From: Datisca glomerata
Taxonomy: Eukaryota > Streptophyta > Magnoliopsida > Cucurbitales > Datiscaceae
Length of the DNA: 64,000 bases
NCBI GenBank assembly: GCA_003255025.1
Contig: QANY01000163.1
Location: 346,501-410,500 of the forward strand
Direction: 5' to 3'
The translations under genes were made by a program, and so were the position numbers. This document shows, one piece after another, positions 34,301 to 44,960 of this stretch (positions within the stretch are counted from its first letter, which is position 1; each line of letters begins with the position of its first letter). Below the pieces are notes generated by a model. That model was given only the letters and a program-made list of their open reading frames with translations. It ran no database searches and was not told the DNA's origin.

Positions 34301-34339
34301 TTCAACGAATTAAAATTCGTTGAATGTAATGGGAGCAAA
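34301..34339. promoter_or_regulatory. Palindrome and polypurine-like tract before the gypsy 2 3' LTR
   Basis: A perfect inverted repeat TTCAACGAATT-AA-AATTCGTTGAA lies at 34301-34324, followed by a weak purine tract GGGAGCAAA (34331-34339) immediately before the LTR. The tract would prime plus-strand synthesis; the role of the palindrome is unknown. Confidence 0.6.
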
Positions 34340-34863
34340 TGAACAGGCAAAAAAACTGCACCATGGCATGTGGACAGGGTCGATCGAGAAGCAGTGAGGA
34401 GATCTCCCCATGTAAGAACAACAAGGAGGAGATTTGAGTCACGAGAAAAGATCACGTGGCTGCGATGATCTGACAATTGAAAGACTAGGGGATAATACAG
34501 TTGAAAGGAATGGATGGAGTGAAGGGGACCACACCTGACAAAAGATCCCACGCGTATGGGTGAGGTCCTATGGATGTAGGAAAACCTCTGAAAATATAGG
34601 AGAGAGGGGGATCATTCCCCTCCTGTAGGGGAGAGGGTGACCATTCCCCTCATTTTCACTATTATGTTGACAAAATCGTTATTCTATTTTGACCTGGTGG
34701 CCTATAAAGGCTTGGGTAATAATCGAAGGGAGACCAATTTCTAATACAACTCAAAAAATTGCTCAGTGCATTGATTACTCTCTCTCTCTCTCTCTAATCT
34801 CTTAGTCATTTCCCGCTCATCATTAATAAGACTCGATTGGTGTGGAGGAAAAGTTCATTTACA
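34340..34863 (+). repeat. 3' LTR of gypsy 2
   Basis: 524 bases matching 23545-24070, TGAACAGGC start and TTTACA end, followed by the ATGAC target-site duplication. A TC microsatellite at about 34781-34797 is slightly longer than in the 5' LTR. Confidence 0.9.
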
Positions 34864-34868
34864 ATGAC

Positions 34869-35640
34869 TAATACGAAATTCCCACCAATGTAAACCAAAA
34901 AAATCTTCTAAGTGTGAACCTGAAACTGGCACCGGGTGTCGAGAGTCGTGCGGTCATGGACCATTTGGAGGATCAGCGGTAGATCTAAGATAAGAGAGAG
35001 ACACGAGAGGCATATCTGAGATGAGGGAGACAAAGAGAGTAGATCTGAGGCAAGAGAGGCGAATAAGACGAAGAAAGATAGATCTGAGACGAGAGATGCG
35101 ATGAAACGAAGAGATGTAAAAATGAGGCGAGAGATGCGAGGAAACGAAGAGATGTAGAATTGAGACGAGAGATGCGAGGAAATGAAGAGATGTAGAACTG
35201 AGATGAGAGAGATGAGCAAACAAAGAGATACAGATCTGAGACGAGAGAGGTGAGGGTGACGAAGAGAAGCAGAACTGAGACATGATAGGTGAGGGAGATG
35301 AAGATAGGCAGATCTGTGACGAGAGAGGCGAGGAAGATGAGGAAGACGAGGGCGCTGACTTGCTGAGTTTGTAGGTGCGAATGAGGAGAAATAGGCTTTG
35401 CTCGATAAGGGAAATGAGAAGGGACTGAGCTTCATCAGATTTTTAGGGTTTTTTTGCCATGGGAGAGGGGAAATCGAAGGAGAGACGAGAAAAGGAGAAA
35501 GGGAAAGTGAAAGATGGGCTATTTGTTCCTCCAGTTGCAAAGAATTTGATTGTGAAACTCATCTAACGGCTAGAATCATCTGACCAGATCTTACGGTCAT
35601 GATTAATTCTAACATCAATATCGGAAAAAAAATCTCTGGA
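34869..35640 (-). other. Purine/pyrimidine-biased minisatellite segment with a gene-start-like end
   Basis: On the plus strand 34980-35345 is made of about ten imperfect copies of a 38-base purine-rich unit (GAGATGTAGAACTGAGACGA...). The minus strand is correspondingly TC-rich and has an open stretch of 210 residues (35540-34908) that is low-complexity SL/SH/SR text, not a recognisable protein. The right end (about 35560-35620), read on the minus strand, has ATTAATCATGACCGTAAGATCTGGTCAG, split by a few changes from text at 56412-56450 (ATTAATTCCTGACCATTGGATCTGACC). Both are followed by CT-rich leader-like DNA, so they may share a transposon end. Confidence 0.5.
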
Positions 35641-36893
35641 CATTGGAGAGTGACCCACGAAAAGGAAGACCTTTATCACAGATTTACATTCAATTAATGA
35701 AGATGTGCTTTAGACAAAAATTGTAAACTTTTAGCACATCTGGCAGCTTTGCCGGCGGGGGGAGGCAAGTCTCAACTAACTGCTTCTTCTGTCAACTCCT
35801 CTGCTCCTTTTTTCTTTTGATTTTTCCGATTCTTATTACATGGATACATGGTGGAAATAATTTTTACATGAGGCGTGGAAAAGAAATCCTATGATTTCAT
35901 CTCAAGACATTAGCGTTTCTATGTTTGAAATACATGCAAAATGCAAATTACTAAGGAACCAAAAGAAATGGTCTATTATGACTTTTCGATTCTATGTAAT
36001 GGTCTGGAGTTTTTTATCTTTGTTAGTGTAATTTTGAGGAACCGAAGAAATAGACATCAAAATGCAAATTACATGTTACCAGTTGGTCAGCATCATTAGC
36101 TATCATTCTACTATCTGAATCCCGTTAATACTAATATATAGGGGCATGCATCAGCAAAGAGGGTTTGAAAGTTTAGCTGACATGGTGGGAAATGGTGGAC
36201 ATAAGGTTTGAGATGGGGTGTATAAACTGTCACTTTACAAAGGTGCTGTCTCATTAGCGTCTAGTCCAGTCAGCAACTCAGTCAACGTCCATCTCAATTA
36301 AGTTGACGGAATTTTTAATAATGTTAGATAATAAAATCATATAAAAATGTTTTTGAAAATTAGAGCATTAAAAATATTTAATTTAAAAATTAGAGCACCA
36401 CATAAAAACATTACATTGGTGAATATTAAAGGATTAAAAGTGTACTTTTCTCTTAAATTATTGAAGGACTTAATTGAGATAATTAAATTACAACGATCAG
36501 ATTGCAAACCAAATAACGTGAAAGATCAAAAATACCTTTTTGGTGCATATTTAAAGTCAGTCTTTAAAAAAAATTAAAAAGTGCTTTTCACTTATTTATT
36601 AAAAAGTATTCCAAAGTAGAACGTAATTAGGGGAGATCTGGTTGGTGATTAGAATCTGTGTTTTTATATATTTTAAAAAAAATAAAAGAAATAATGCCGT
36701 TTTCTTGAAAGTTGTAAATATCTGAAAACATTTTTGGTAAACAGTAGTCTATAAACGTTTTCATATAATTTTTCTTAAAATTAGTTTTTAAAATCAGTTG
36801 AGATATATTGAGAATACTCATTTTAGTTAGCTTTAATCACGTCAAGCTTCTTCTTGTAATTAAACTAACAAGTAATTAAATTGTTGTCAACCA
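35641..36893. other. AT-rich stretch without recognised gene
   Basis: No protein homology, LTR or terminal repeat was recognised. The phrase ATTAGAGCA plus AAAAATATTTAA-type text recurs at 36358-36400. Likely decayed non-coding sequence of the intron. Confidence 0.4.
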
Positions 36894-37129
36894 ACAGTAC
36901 TAAGGGAGACCTAGGAGCAGTAGGGGTGTTCAAAAACCGTCCAGACTGTTTAGTCTGAACCAGTCCGATCTGAAATTGATCGGTCTGGACGGTTTTTTTT
37001 ATTGTTAATGGTCGGTTCGGTCCTTCTTTTAGAGAGGACCAAAAATTCGGACCGGTCCAGAATTTTTGTTAATTCTGGACCGATCCTACCGAGCCGACCG
37101 TATAATATATATATATATATATATACAAC

Positions 37130-37501
37130 TTTTTAGGGTTAGGTTATTTCTCCTATCCCTCAGCTCAGTCAGACGCAGACCTAGACCCAGCCCCTCTCCT
37201 TCTTCGTGTCTCCCCTCCAGAGTTCAACCAGTCTCTCGCGTCTCCCTTAGCTCAGTCAGACGCAAACCTTCTCCTTCTTCGCGTCACGCCTCCAGAGTCC
37301 AGCCAGCCTCTCACGTCTTCCCTCCAGAGTCCAGCCAGCCTCTCACGTCTTCCTCGGCTCAAACCCTCTCCCTCGGCCTCAGCTCAGAGCCTCTCCCTCT
37401 CCCTCGGCCTCGGCTGAGACCCTCTCCCTCTCCCTCGGCCTCAGCTCAGACCCTCTCCTTATCCCTCGGCCTCAGCTCAGACCCTCTCCTTCTTCGTCCA
37501 G
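37130..37501 (+). promoter_or_regulatory. hAT 5' leader with CT-rich minisatellite and possible intron donor
   Basis: After an AT microsatellite (about 37102-37125) comes TTTTTAGGGTTAGG and a CT-rich leader with four to five imperfect copies of CCTCGGCCTCAGCTCAGACC plus CTCTCC runs (37345-37500). CAG|GTAAGATC at 37499-37502 is a strong donor, and an acceptor TTGTGCAG at about 37904-37911 would give a 5' UTR intron of about 410 bases. The open frame through the leader is low-complexity. Confidence 0.6.
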
Positions 37502-37959
37502 GTAAGATCGAGGGTTTTAATCCAACTCTACTTTTATTAATTTTGTTGCTCTGTTATTTTTTCAATTCTACTGTGATTAATTTTGTTGCTCTGTTATGAG
37601 TTATCTACACTTTGTACAACTTAACAATCGCTTAAGTCTATCCGTTACATATGATTTTCCCTTTTTGGGGAAAATGAAGACTTTACTAATGAAGAAGCAT
37701 TTTTCAGTCTCTTTGGTTGCATATCATATTCTTTTCAGTGACTGAATGTTGAGTAACTAGCATATGTATAGCATCTATTAGGCCTATAGGTTGATACATC
37801 AGGTCTGGACCAATCAATGTATTAGATGCTATTTACTGACTGCATTATTTGATAGTTTAAATTTTACTTATTGGTAATAATTGTTTAATAAACATCTATG
37901 GTTGTGCAGTAACAAATCTTCAAACTTTTCAACTCCAGTGACAGCTACATCACAAGGAG

Positions 37960-40012
37960 ATGTCTACTGGAACTCCAAGTCAAAAACCTGATGATGCAGT
38001 AATTAATGATGGTTCTTCACTGCCACTAAAACCTACAAAAGGTAAGAGAAAATGCAACTGAGTCTCTTCTAGTGTTTGGAATAATTTTGTAAAAGTTGAA
38101 ACTGGTGATCCTAATGATGAGAGAATTACTTGTAATCATTGTAAGCATACGTTTACATGTGTTAGTGCTAATGGTACTTCTTGTCTGTGGAATCATTTAA
38201 AAAGATGTAAGAAGAATCCTAACAAGTTTGATGATCCTAAGCAAAAACTATCAGTTCTTAATCCTAATAGTAGTAGTGAGGGAGCTTCTGATAGTACTTG
38301 TACAATATCTACTACTACCTTTAATGCTAAGAAGTGTAGGATGTTGCTTGCTAGGATGATCATTAAGATGAATTAGCGTTTAGTGTGGTAGAGGGTGAAG
38401 GATTTAGGGAATTTTGTTGGGGCATGCAACCTAAGTTTGTTTTTCCTAGCCGGATAACAATAGCTAGAGATTGTTTCAAGGTGTTTGTGTGGGAGAAAGA
38501 AAAGTTAAAAAAGGCATTATCAAGTAAAAATCAAAGATTATGGCTGACCACTGATACATGGACATCAGTGCAAAATCTTAATTACATGATACTTACTGCA
38601 CACTTTATTGACTATGAGCAATGTTTGCTTGACTGGGGTATTGAAAGGGTTTTCACGGTCACCGTTGATAATGCAAGTGCCAATGATGGTGCAATCACTT
38701 ATTTGAAAAAATCTATGAGAAAGTGGAAGGGGCATGTATTGGATGGTGAGTTTATGCGTGTTAGATGTTGTGCACATATTCTTAACCTTATTGTGCGTGA
38801 TAGTTTTAAGGATGTTCATGACTCTGTCACTAGAATTCGTAGTGCGGTCAAATATGTGAGGTCATCTCCTGCACGGTTTCAAAAGTTTAGGAGTTGTGTA
38901 GAGGCTGCAACGATATCTTCTAGTAGTCTGGTGTCTTTAGATGTTCATACTAGGTGGAATTCCACTTATTTGATGTTGGAGTCAGCTGAAAAGTTTCAAA
39001 AAGCATTTGAGAGGCTTAGAGAACAAGATGCATATTATTTATTGGAGTTCCATGGAGATGAGAAACTTGATCCTCCAGGGGATGAGGATTGGGATAATGC
39101 TCGAAATTATCAAGTTTTAAAAGTTTTCTGCGAAATAACATTAAGTTTCCAGGACTTTGAATGTTACATCTCATAGATATGTTCATGAGGTTTTTTTTTA
39201 TTGAAAACTTGATTAAGAGATATTATTCATCTAGCAATGTTCTTTTGAAAAAAATGGTAAGTAATATGAGGACCAAGTATGATAAGTATTGGGGAGGCTC
39301 AGAAAAGGTCAATGATTTGTTGTTTGTTGCTACCATTCTTGATCCCCGCTATAAAATGAGATTTGTGTCACATTCATATGATATGTTGTATGATCCAGAC
39401 CTTGCCTGTGAATTGAGAAGGAAAGTGACTTCTACTTTTGATAGAATATTTGAGGAATACAAAATGAGATTTGTGTCACAATCAATGTCATTTGTTGATC
39501 AATCATCATAATCTGAGATAGTTGAAAATGATGATGAAGATGATTTTAGTTTGGCCTCCACATTTTCTAAACAGTTGTGCAAGGAAAATAGCTTAGCGGT
39601 TAAGTCAGAGATTGATAGATATTTAGCGGAGCCATTTTTAAACCCGAATGTTGAGTTGGATCTTCTTAATTGGTGGAAAATAAACTCTTCAAGATATGAG
39701 GTTCTTAGCCTCATAGCTAGATATGTCTTGGCGATTCCTATCTCCACAATTGTATCTGAGTCAGCTTTCAGTACAAGTGGTCGAATATTGGATCCATTTC
39801 GCAGTTCATTGGCTCCGAAAATTGTTGAAACTCTTATATGTGCACAAAATTGGATTCTGAGAAAACCTGTGCATATTAATCTCAATGAGACATTACAAGA
39901 GATTGTGAAAATAGATGAAGGTGACTCATTTATATATTGTTATTTATATTTTTTACATGCTTTAGAACTCATCATCTTTATGTTTCTAAACTCATTGTCA
40001 TCATGTGAATAG
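37960..40012 (+). pseudogene. hAT transposase (BED finger, catalytic core, dimerisation domain), broken
   Basis: Starts ATG at 37960 (MSTGTPSQKPDDAV). A stop sits at 38060 before the BED zinc finger (WNNFVKVE, CNHCKHTF, LWNHLKRC; about 38075-38215). A one-base deletion near 38372 shifts the frame. The main part (38385-39176) has ALSSKNQRLWLTTDTWTSVQ, FTVTVDNASANDGAI, RCCAHILNLIVRD and LDVHTRWNSTYLML. DUF4413-like text follows (39161-39511: LLFVATILDPRYKMRFV). The C-terminal hAT dimerisation part (39551-40012) has LDLLNWWKINSSRYEVLSLI, and ESAFSTSGRILDPFRSSLAP. About four breaks in all. The enzyme cuts and moves the element in the nucleus. Confidence 0.9.
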
Positions 40013-40490
40013 AATGTATCAAGATGCAAGAGGAGGCTGTCATTACCATTCCATGATGTGATTGAAGGCTGGAGATGGATGAACTTCTATGTTTTGTTGT
40101 GTTTCTGATTTACTTTTTTTTAGATATTTGAATATTGGATATTATTATTATTTGTATTTTGAAGTTTGAATATGTTTGAATGTTAGATATTAGTACTTTG
40201 AACTTTGGATATTTTTAAAAGTTGGATATTAGTACTTTGAAGTTTGGATATGTTTAGATATGGGAAACTCCTAGTCAAAATTTGTCGTTATTGTTAAATA
40301 ATATATTTATTGTAAAACAGGTATTTAATCCGTTAAGTCCGTCCGAACTGACCGTTGAATTTCGGTCTGGTCGGTCTGGATTTTTTCCAGACTTTTGGTC
40401 CGTAGGTCCTCCGTATAAGAGGACCGTGATTTTTGGTCTGGTCTTATTTTCCTCCAAAAGTCCGACCAGACTGACCGTTGAACACCCCTA

Positions 40491-40678
40491 AAGAGCAGAG
40501 GGAGACCTAGAAACAAAAGGATCGCGATCCAAGAACCAAAAGACAAGTTTAAGAAAACGAAAAGGGACAACATCAAAGATCAGAAGCTGAAAATAATGAT
40601 GGAAACTCACAGGGAGAATACTACTTATCCAACTGAAGAGGTGATGGTGGGCAACCTTGATATACCACCATAGGGGCC
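40491..40678 (+). other. LINE 1 remnant before the endonuclease (end of ORF1 or linker)
   Basis: Resumes LINE sequence after the hAT element with GAGGGAGACCTAG, matching the LINE bases before it. It probably represents the tail of ORF1 plus linker; no domain could be named. Confidence 0.5.
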
Positions 40679-41420
40679 ATGAGGCTAATCTGTTGGAATT
40701 GTCAAGGGTTGGATCCTCCCTTGACAATTCATGCTCTTAAGGATGCCATCAGGAAATACAATCCTATTTTGATTTGTCTGCTTGAAACCAAAATGAAGTC
40801 CAAGAAGATTGCTAGGGTTTGTAAAAGACTAAAATTTGGTTTTTTTTCATTCTGTTGATCCTATGGGCCTCTCCAGGGGTTTAGCTTTATTCTGGAATTG
40901 TAATTTTGACATTCTCAGCATCTATAATACACAGAATATGATTGACATTTATACTGATAAGTGTGTCAGATTTTCTTTTGTGTATGGTAATAGAAGTGAA
41001 ATTGACAGAAGACTTGAGTTTGATAGTATTGCTAATTCTAATCAAGGCAGTAATTGTCCATAGATTATTATTGGTGATTTTAATGAGATAGTTAGTTTGG
41101 AGGAAAAGAAGGGTGGGAGAAGCTTTGAAATACATGGAGCAAGACATTTCAGGGAGTTTATTAATAGATGTGAGGTCTCAGGAGTTCCTAGTAAGGGCTG
41201 TACTTTTACTTGGAGGAATGGCAGGTTTGGTGATGATTTGATTTTGGAGAAATTGGAAAGAGCTTTGGCTAATAATGTTGCTTTCAACCTATTTCCTAAT
41301 GTTGAAGTTATGGTTCCCCCAAACCTGGGGTTTGATCATAACATGTTAATTCTCACTTTGATCAGTGTTAATAGAGCAAGGCATAGTGTGTTCAAATTTG
41401 AAAATAAATTGGATGCTTGA
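40679..41420 (+). pseudogene. LINE 1 endonuclease (AP endonuclease-like), broken
   Basis: Starts MRLICWNCQGLDPPLTIHAL at 40679, with ICLLETKMKS (catalytic E) next. After a frameshift in a T run near 40842 it continues with SRGLALFWNCNFDILSI, RFSFVYGN, then a stop, IIIGDFNEIVSLEEKKGG (metal-binding GDFN) and CEVSGVPSKGCTFTWRNGR, then LGFDHNMLIL (final SDH replaced by FDH). It nicks target DNA to prime reverse transcription. At least three inactivating changes. Confidence 0.85.
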
Positions 41421-41429
41421 GGAAGATTA

Positions 41430-42400
41430 TAAGGATGTGGTTACTAAGGGCTGTGATATAAAGGGTAAGGACAAATGTATGACTAATCTCATAGCCAAAT
41501 TGATGAATTGCAAGGCTGAACTTAAATCTTGGAGTAAGAATATTAGAGGTAGCCCTCAGGGGGAAATCGTGGATATTCAAAACAGACTTAAGGAGCTCAA
41601 GGATGAGGTGCCTTCTGATTGGAAGGAAAAATCAATGCCGAAATCTAAGTTGGCTGTGATTTGGAAGGAGGAGTGTTTCTAAGGCCAGAGGGCAAAAATC
41701 TCTTGGCTGAAATTCAGAGATAAGAACTCTAAGTTCTTTCACAGTTCAGTGCTGAGGGGAAGAGCTCATAATCACATCACCAATATTAGCTTTTGGGTTG
41801 AAGATCTTGTTGCCCTTGCGAAAGTTTTAAAGGATTTTTTCACATGTATCTTCTCTGCTGAACCTTGTTATGATTCTGATTGGGTGCTGAATAATTATGA
41901 CCAACTTTTGACCTCTGATATGAACCATGAGTTGATTAAACAGCCTTCTTTAGAAGCACTACTGCCGCCAAGAACCCGGCCTCGGGCATTGGGGACGCCG
42001 TCTTCGTTGGTGAAGGCTTGCGTCGGGGAGTGTTGCGAAAGACTGGGATGGGAAACGATGTACCATGATACTTTCTGTTTTGTCGAGCCCTGCTTTGGGG
42101 TCTCCGGAAAGGAAGAAAGAAGAATAGAAGGAAGGGCCAGAGCCTTAGCAATGATAGTGACATCATTGAGGTCGTACCTCTCATCGTGGGGAATTCCTAT
42201 GGCTCATCACTTGCCTTATGTCGGACAGTTCCTCTATGATAACCCCCGAAATGGCAATCAGGTTAAATTGGCTGCTTTTTCTTTGGGAGCTGACAAACCT
42301 CCAGGGCCTGATGGTCTTCCTGGTAGCTTTTTTCAGAAACATTGGGACCTCCTTGGTATGGATATTTTGATAATAGTCCCATAGCCCTTTGTTTCTAACA
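41430..42400 (+). pseudogene. LINE 1 linker and start of RT, carrying a 306-base foreign insert
   Basis: The linker encodes KARIS-like text (AKISWLKFRDKNSKFFHSS, about 41690-41745; stop at 41680). It then reads NHELIKQPSLE, is interrupted by the insert at 41956-42261, and resumes VKLAAFSLGADKPPGPDGLP and FFQKHWDLLG, the standard N-terminal RT block (K.PGPDG). The frame continues unbroken from 41749 to 42384, through the insert. Confidence 0.8.
41956..42261. other. 306-base GC-rich insert of foreign origin inside LINE 1
   Basis: It interrupts LINE protein text exactly between QPSLE and VKLAAFS, is 102 codons long, contains no stop in the LINE frame and has clearly higher GC than its surroundings. 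It has no terminal repeats or target-site duplication. The translation (SSWGIPMAHHLPYVGQFLYD near its end) is not a protein I can name with confidence. Composition and texture resemble plant mitochondrial DNA, so a nuclear mitochondrial insertion or repair filler is my best guess. Confidence 0.5.
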
Positions 42401-43330
42401 AGATCATTTCCAAGATTCTTATCAATAGAATTGAGCCTTTCCTGAATAATATGATTTCAAGTAGTCAAGGTTCCTTTGTAGGAGGTAGGAAAATTCAGGA
42501 AAATATTCTTGTTGCTCAGGAAATGTTCGTTCATATCAAAAAGAAGAAGAGGGGAAAGAAGGGCATTATTGCTGTCAAAACTGATATGATGAAGGCTTAT
42601 GATACAGTTGATTGGTGTTTTTTGAAAACCCTTCTTCATAAACTTGGCTTTCATGCCGAATTGGTTACCTAGATTAGGAATCTCGTTGCTACAGTTTCTT
42701 ACATTGTTTTTATTAATGGACACCCAAGCTTCAATTTTGATCCTAGCAGAGGTTTGAGGCAAGGTGATCCACTATCACTTTGCCTCTTCATCTTAATTGC
42801 TGATTGCCTTTAAAGTTGTATTTCTAAAGAGGTTGTGTGGCAGCATCAATGCTTTCAAGATTAAAATACATTGCCCTCCCATTTCACATCTGTTTTTTTG
42901 CAGATGATTGTTTATTTTTTTGTGAAGACAATACCAGATCTGTGACAGTTCTTTTCAATTGCCTCTCTAAATATTGTAATGCATCTGGTCAGAATATTAA
43001 CTTCTCCAAAAGAATTCTATGGTTTAGCAAGAATGTGAGCAACATCAAACAAGACAACATCGTCTCTAGTATTCTTGGAATTCCTATTGCTCAGGATCAA
43101 GAGAATTACCTTGGTTTTCCCACTGACTGGGGTAGATCGAAGAATGAGCTTTTTGAAGTACTTTTGGACAGACTGGATTCAATAACTAGTAGTTGGAAAT
43201 CTAGCCTCTTATCTCAAGGTGGCAAGGAGATTCTTTTAAAGTCTATTGCTCAAGCCTTACCAAACTATATCATGAGTGTTTTTAAATACCTAAGAAGATC
43301 TGCACTGATATTCAGTCTGCTATTATGAAG
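42401..43330 (+). pseudogene. LINE 1 reverse transcriptase (broken)
   Basis: Landmarks: SNKIISKILINRIEPFLN, SSSQGSFVGGRKIQENILV (42460-42520), IIAVKTDMMKAYDTVDW (about 42565-42615), then a stop, GLRQGDPLSLCLFILIADCL (about 42752-42810), another stop, and FHICFFADDCLFFCED (about 42885-42930), whose FADD holds the catalytic aspartates. LGFPTDWGRSKNELFEVLLD and WKSSLLSQGGKEILLKSIA follow. These are typical of plant L1 elements. Confidence 0.85.
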
Positions 43331-44190
43331 ATTTGGTGGAACAAGCATGGAGACCAGGAGGGGCTTAGATGGCTTTCTATGGCTAAAGCTCAAACCAGCA
43401 AGCTTTTTGATGGTTTAGGCTTCAGGGAGAATGAAAGTTTTAATGCCGCTATGCTTGCCAAACAAGCTTGGCATATCCTTCAGAATCCTGGAAGCTTCTA
43501 TGCTAAGGTATTAAAGGGTATCTACTTTCCACATTCTGATTTTTTGAATGCATCTGCTCCCAAATCTTGCTCATGGGCTTGGAGGAATCTTTGTTTGGGT
43601 AAACAATGCTTGAAGAAAAGATTGATTTGGAGCATTGGAAATGGTTGCAAAGTAAACATTTGGAGTGATAGTTGGTTACCTGGGATTTCTGATTTAGAGG
43701 TCTTTAAAGTGCCTAACTTTAGCACTGTTTCTAATCTTATCTCAGTTTCAGGTGGTTGGAATAGAAACTTAATCGAGAGCATCTTCCCTCCTTGGATATG
43801 CTATACTAGTTTTACTTTGCATTCTCATATTAGAAGCCCTCATAAACTGGCTTGGCCTCATAATAGAGATGGCAAATTTTCTGTAAGTTCTTGCTATCAT
43901 GATGTTTTCTCTGAAAAGTTTAATAGAGTTTTGGATGCTTCCTCTGACTGCCTTAGTTCTGGATGGCGGAAGAAGCTTTGGAAGTTCAAGGTTCCAAACA
44001 AAATAAAACACTTCTTGTGGAGACTGGTGAACAATTTTATTCCCTCTAGGAACAATCTTTTGAGAAGGAAGTTGCTTAATGAAGATTCTGTGTTCTTTTC
44101 AATAGGGTTGCTGAAACTTCTGAACATTTATTCTTTGAATGTGATTAGAGTAGGAAAATATGGGTTTCTTCTAGCCTGCAATTAATCTGT
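43325..44190 (+). pseudogene. LINE 1 C-terminal zinc-binding (zf-RVT) region
   Basis: An open stretch of about 286 residues: FWWNKHGDQ-like start, GLGFRENESFNAAMLAKQAW, LIWSIGNGCKVNIWSDSWLP, HNRDGKFSVSSCYHDVF, LWKFKVPNKIKHFLWRLVNN, NNLLRRKLL. This is the zf-RVT region, but the cysteine-rich end (CxxC) is lost in a frameshift near 44105, where SNPIEK-like text replaces it. Its role is probably in RNA or DNA binding. Confidence 0.8.
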
Positions 44191-44394
44191 TCTCAAACTC
44201 AAATTTCTTCTATTGGTGAGTGGGTGGTGAGTAGATTCCTGGACCTTGGTAAACATCCAGATGCTGACCAATCTTTCTATCTCTCTTTTCTGTTTTATAT
44301 GTTAGTACATCTGGAAATGCAGGAATTCTATGGTTTTTGATGGCTATGTCATTGATCCTATCTTAGTAGCTTCTAAAGCTTTCTCAGCTTTTCA

Positions 44395-44934
44395 ATGCTA
44401 CTAGTCTGCAACATTCCTTCAGTTCCTGTTACTTGTGGCCCTCCTGAATTTGATATAATTAAACTCAATTGTGATGCAGCTTTCAGTTTTTATACTAAAG
44501 TTGCTTCTATTGGTGTCATTGCCTGCGATTATGTTGGTAATGGTGTTGGCTTAATTGGCAAGATGGTTCCTGCTAGTAGTCCTTTACAAATTGAGTGAAT
44601 TGTTATTAAAGAAGCTGCAATTCTAGCTTCTGTCAAAGGGTGGTGGAAGATTATCATTGAGTCTGACAGTAGGCAGTGCATCTCTTGGTTTAATGGGGGT
44701 GTTTGTAATGTTTGGTTGCTGTAAAATTTAGTAGATATTAACTGTCTTTTGTCTTGCTTTGTTTCTTTTTCTTTTAGGTGGATTAGAAGAGATCTTAATC
44801 GAGTTGCTGACTCTTTAGCTGCTTATAGCTCTAGTCAGAACTATGATGTTAGTGAGTTTTCGAACTTTCCTTATCATATCTGTAATATCATCTTGGATGA
44901 GAGACCTTTGATTGGGGTTTTTAGTCCCCCTTAA
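44395..44934 (+). pseudogene. LINE 1 RNase H (broken)
   Basis: Reads IIKLNCDAAFSFYTKVASIG (first D), LQIE-stop-IVIKEAAILAS (E), IIIESDSRQCISWFN (D), a stop, then SFRWIRRDLNRVADSLAAYS (final N-R-VAD-L-A). All four catalytic positions are visible. This plant-type RNase H domain at the end of ORF2 is common in plant L1 elements. Confidence 0.85.
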
Positions 44935-44960
44935 TGAAGCATTCTCTATGTGTTTTTGCT

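Larger units (their letters stand above)
23545..34863 (+). mobile_element. Ty3/gypsy Tat-like retrotransposon 2 with antisense gene
   Basis: LTRs at 23545-24070 and 34340-34863 both start TGAACAGGC and end TTTACA, and the whole is flanked by the 5-base target-site duplication ATGAC (23540-23544 and 34864-34868). Order: gag, protease, RT, RNase H, a second archaeal-type RNase H, integrase, a 56-base tandem repeat, an antisense gene, a nested copia solo LTR (32062-34255), then a polypurine-like tract. The second RNase H and antisense gene are traits of the Tat lineage. All sense genes carry stops; the RT active site reads YVGD instead of YVDD. Confidence 0.9.
36921..40490 (+). mobile_element. 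hAT DNA transposon (Ac/RICESLEEPER type), nearly complete
   Basis: Terminal inverted repeats TAGGGGTGTTCAA (36921) and TTGAACACCCCTA (ends 40490). The 8-base target-site duplication is AGGAGCAG (36913-36920) and AAGAGCAG (40491-40498), one mismatch. Subterminal regions carry many CGGTCTGG/CCGGTCC-type phrases in both orientations (36950-37090 and 40335-40470). It carries a BED zinc finger and transposase, broken by a few changes. It inserted in the 5' end of LINE 1. Confidence 0.95.

Noticed and set aside
34908..35540. 210-codon minus-strand frame
   Set aside because: Low-complexity serine/leucine/histidine text from the 38-base repeat; not supported as a gene.
37066..37599. 177-codon frame rich in proline, serine and leucine at the hAT 5' end
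   Set aside because: Runs through the CT-rich leader repeats and an intron donor; the transposase start lies further on at 37960.
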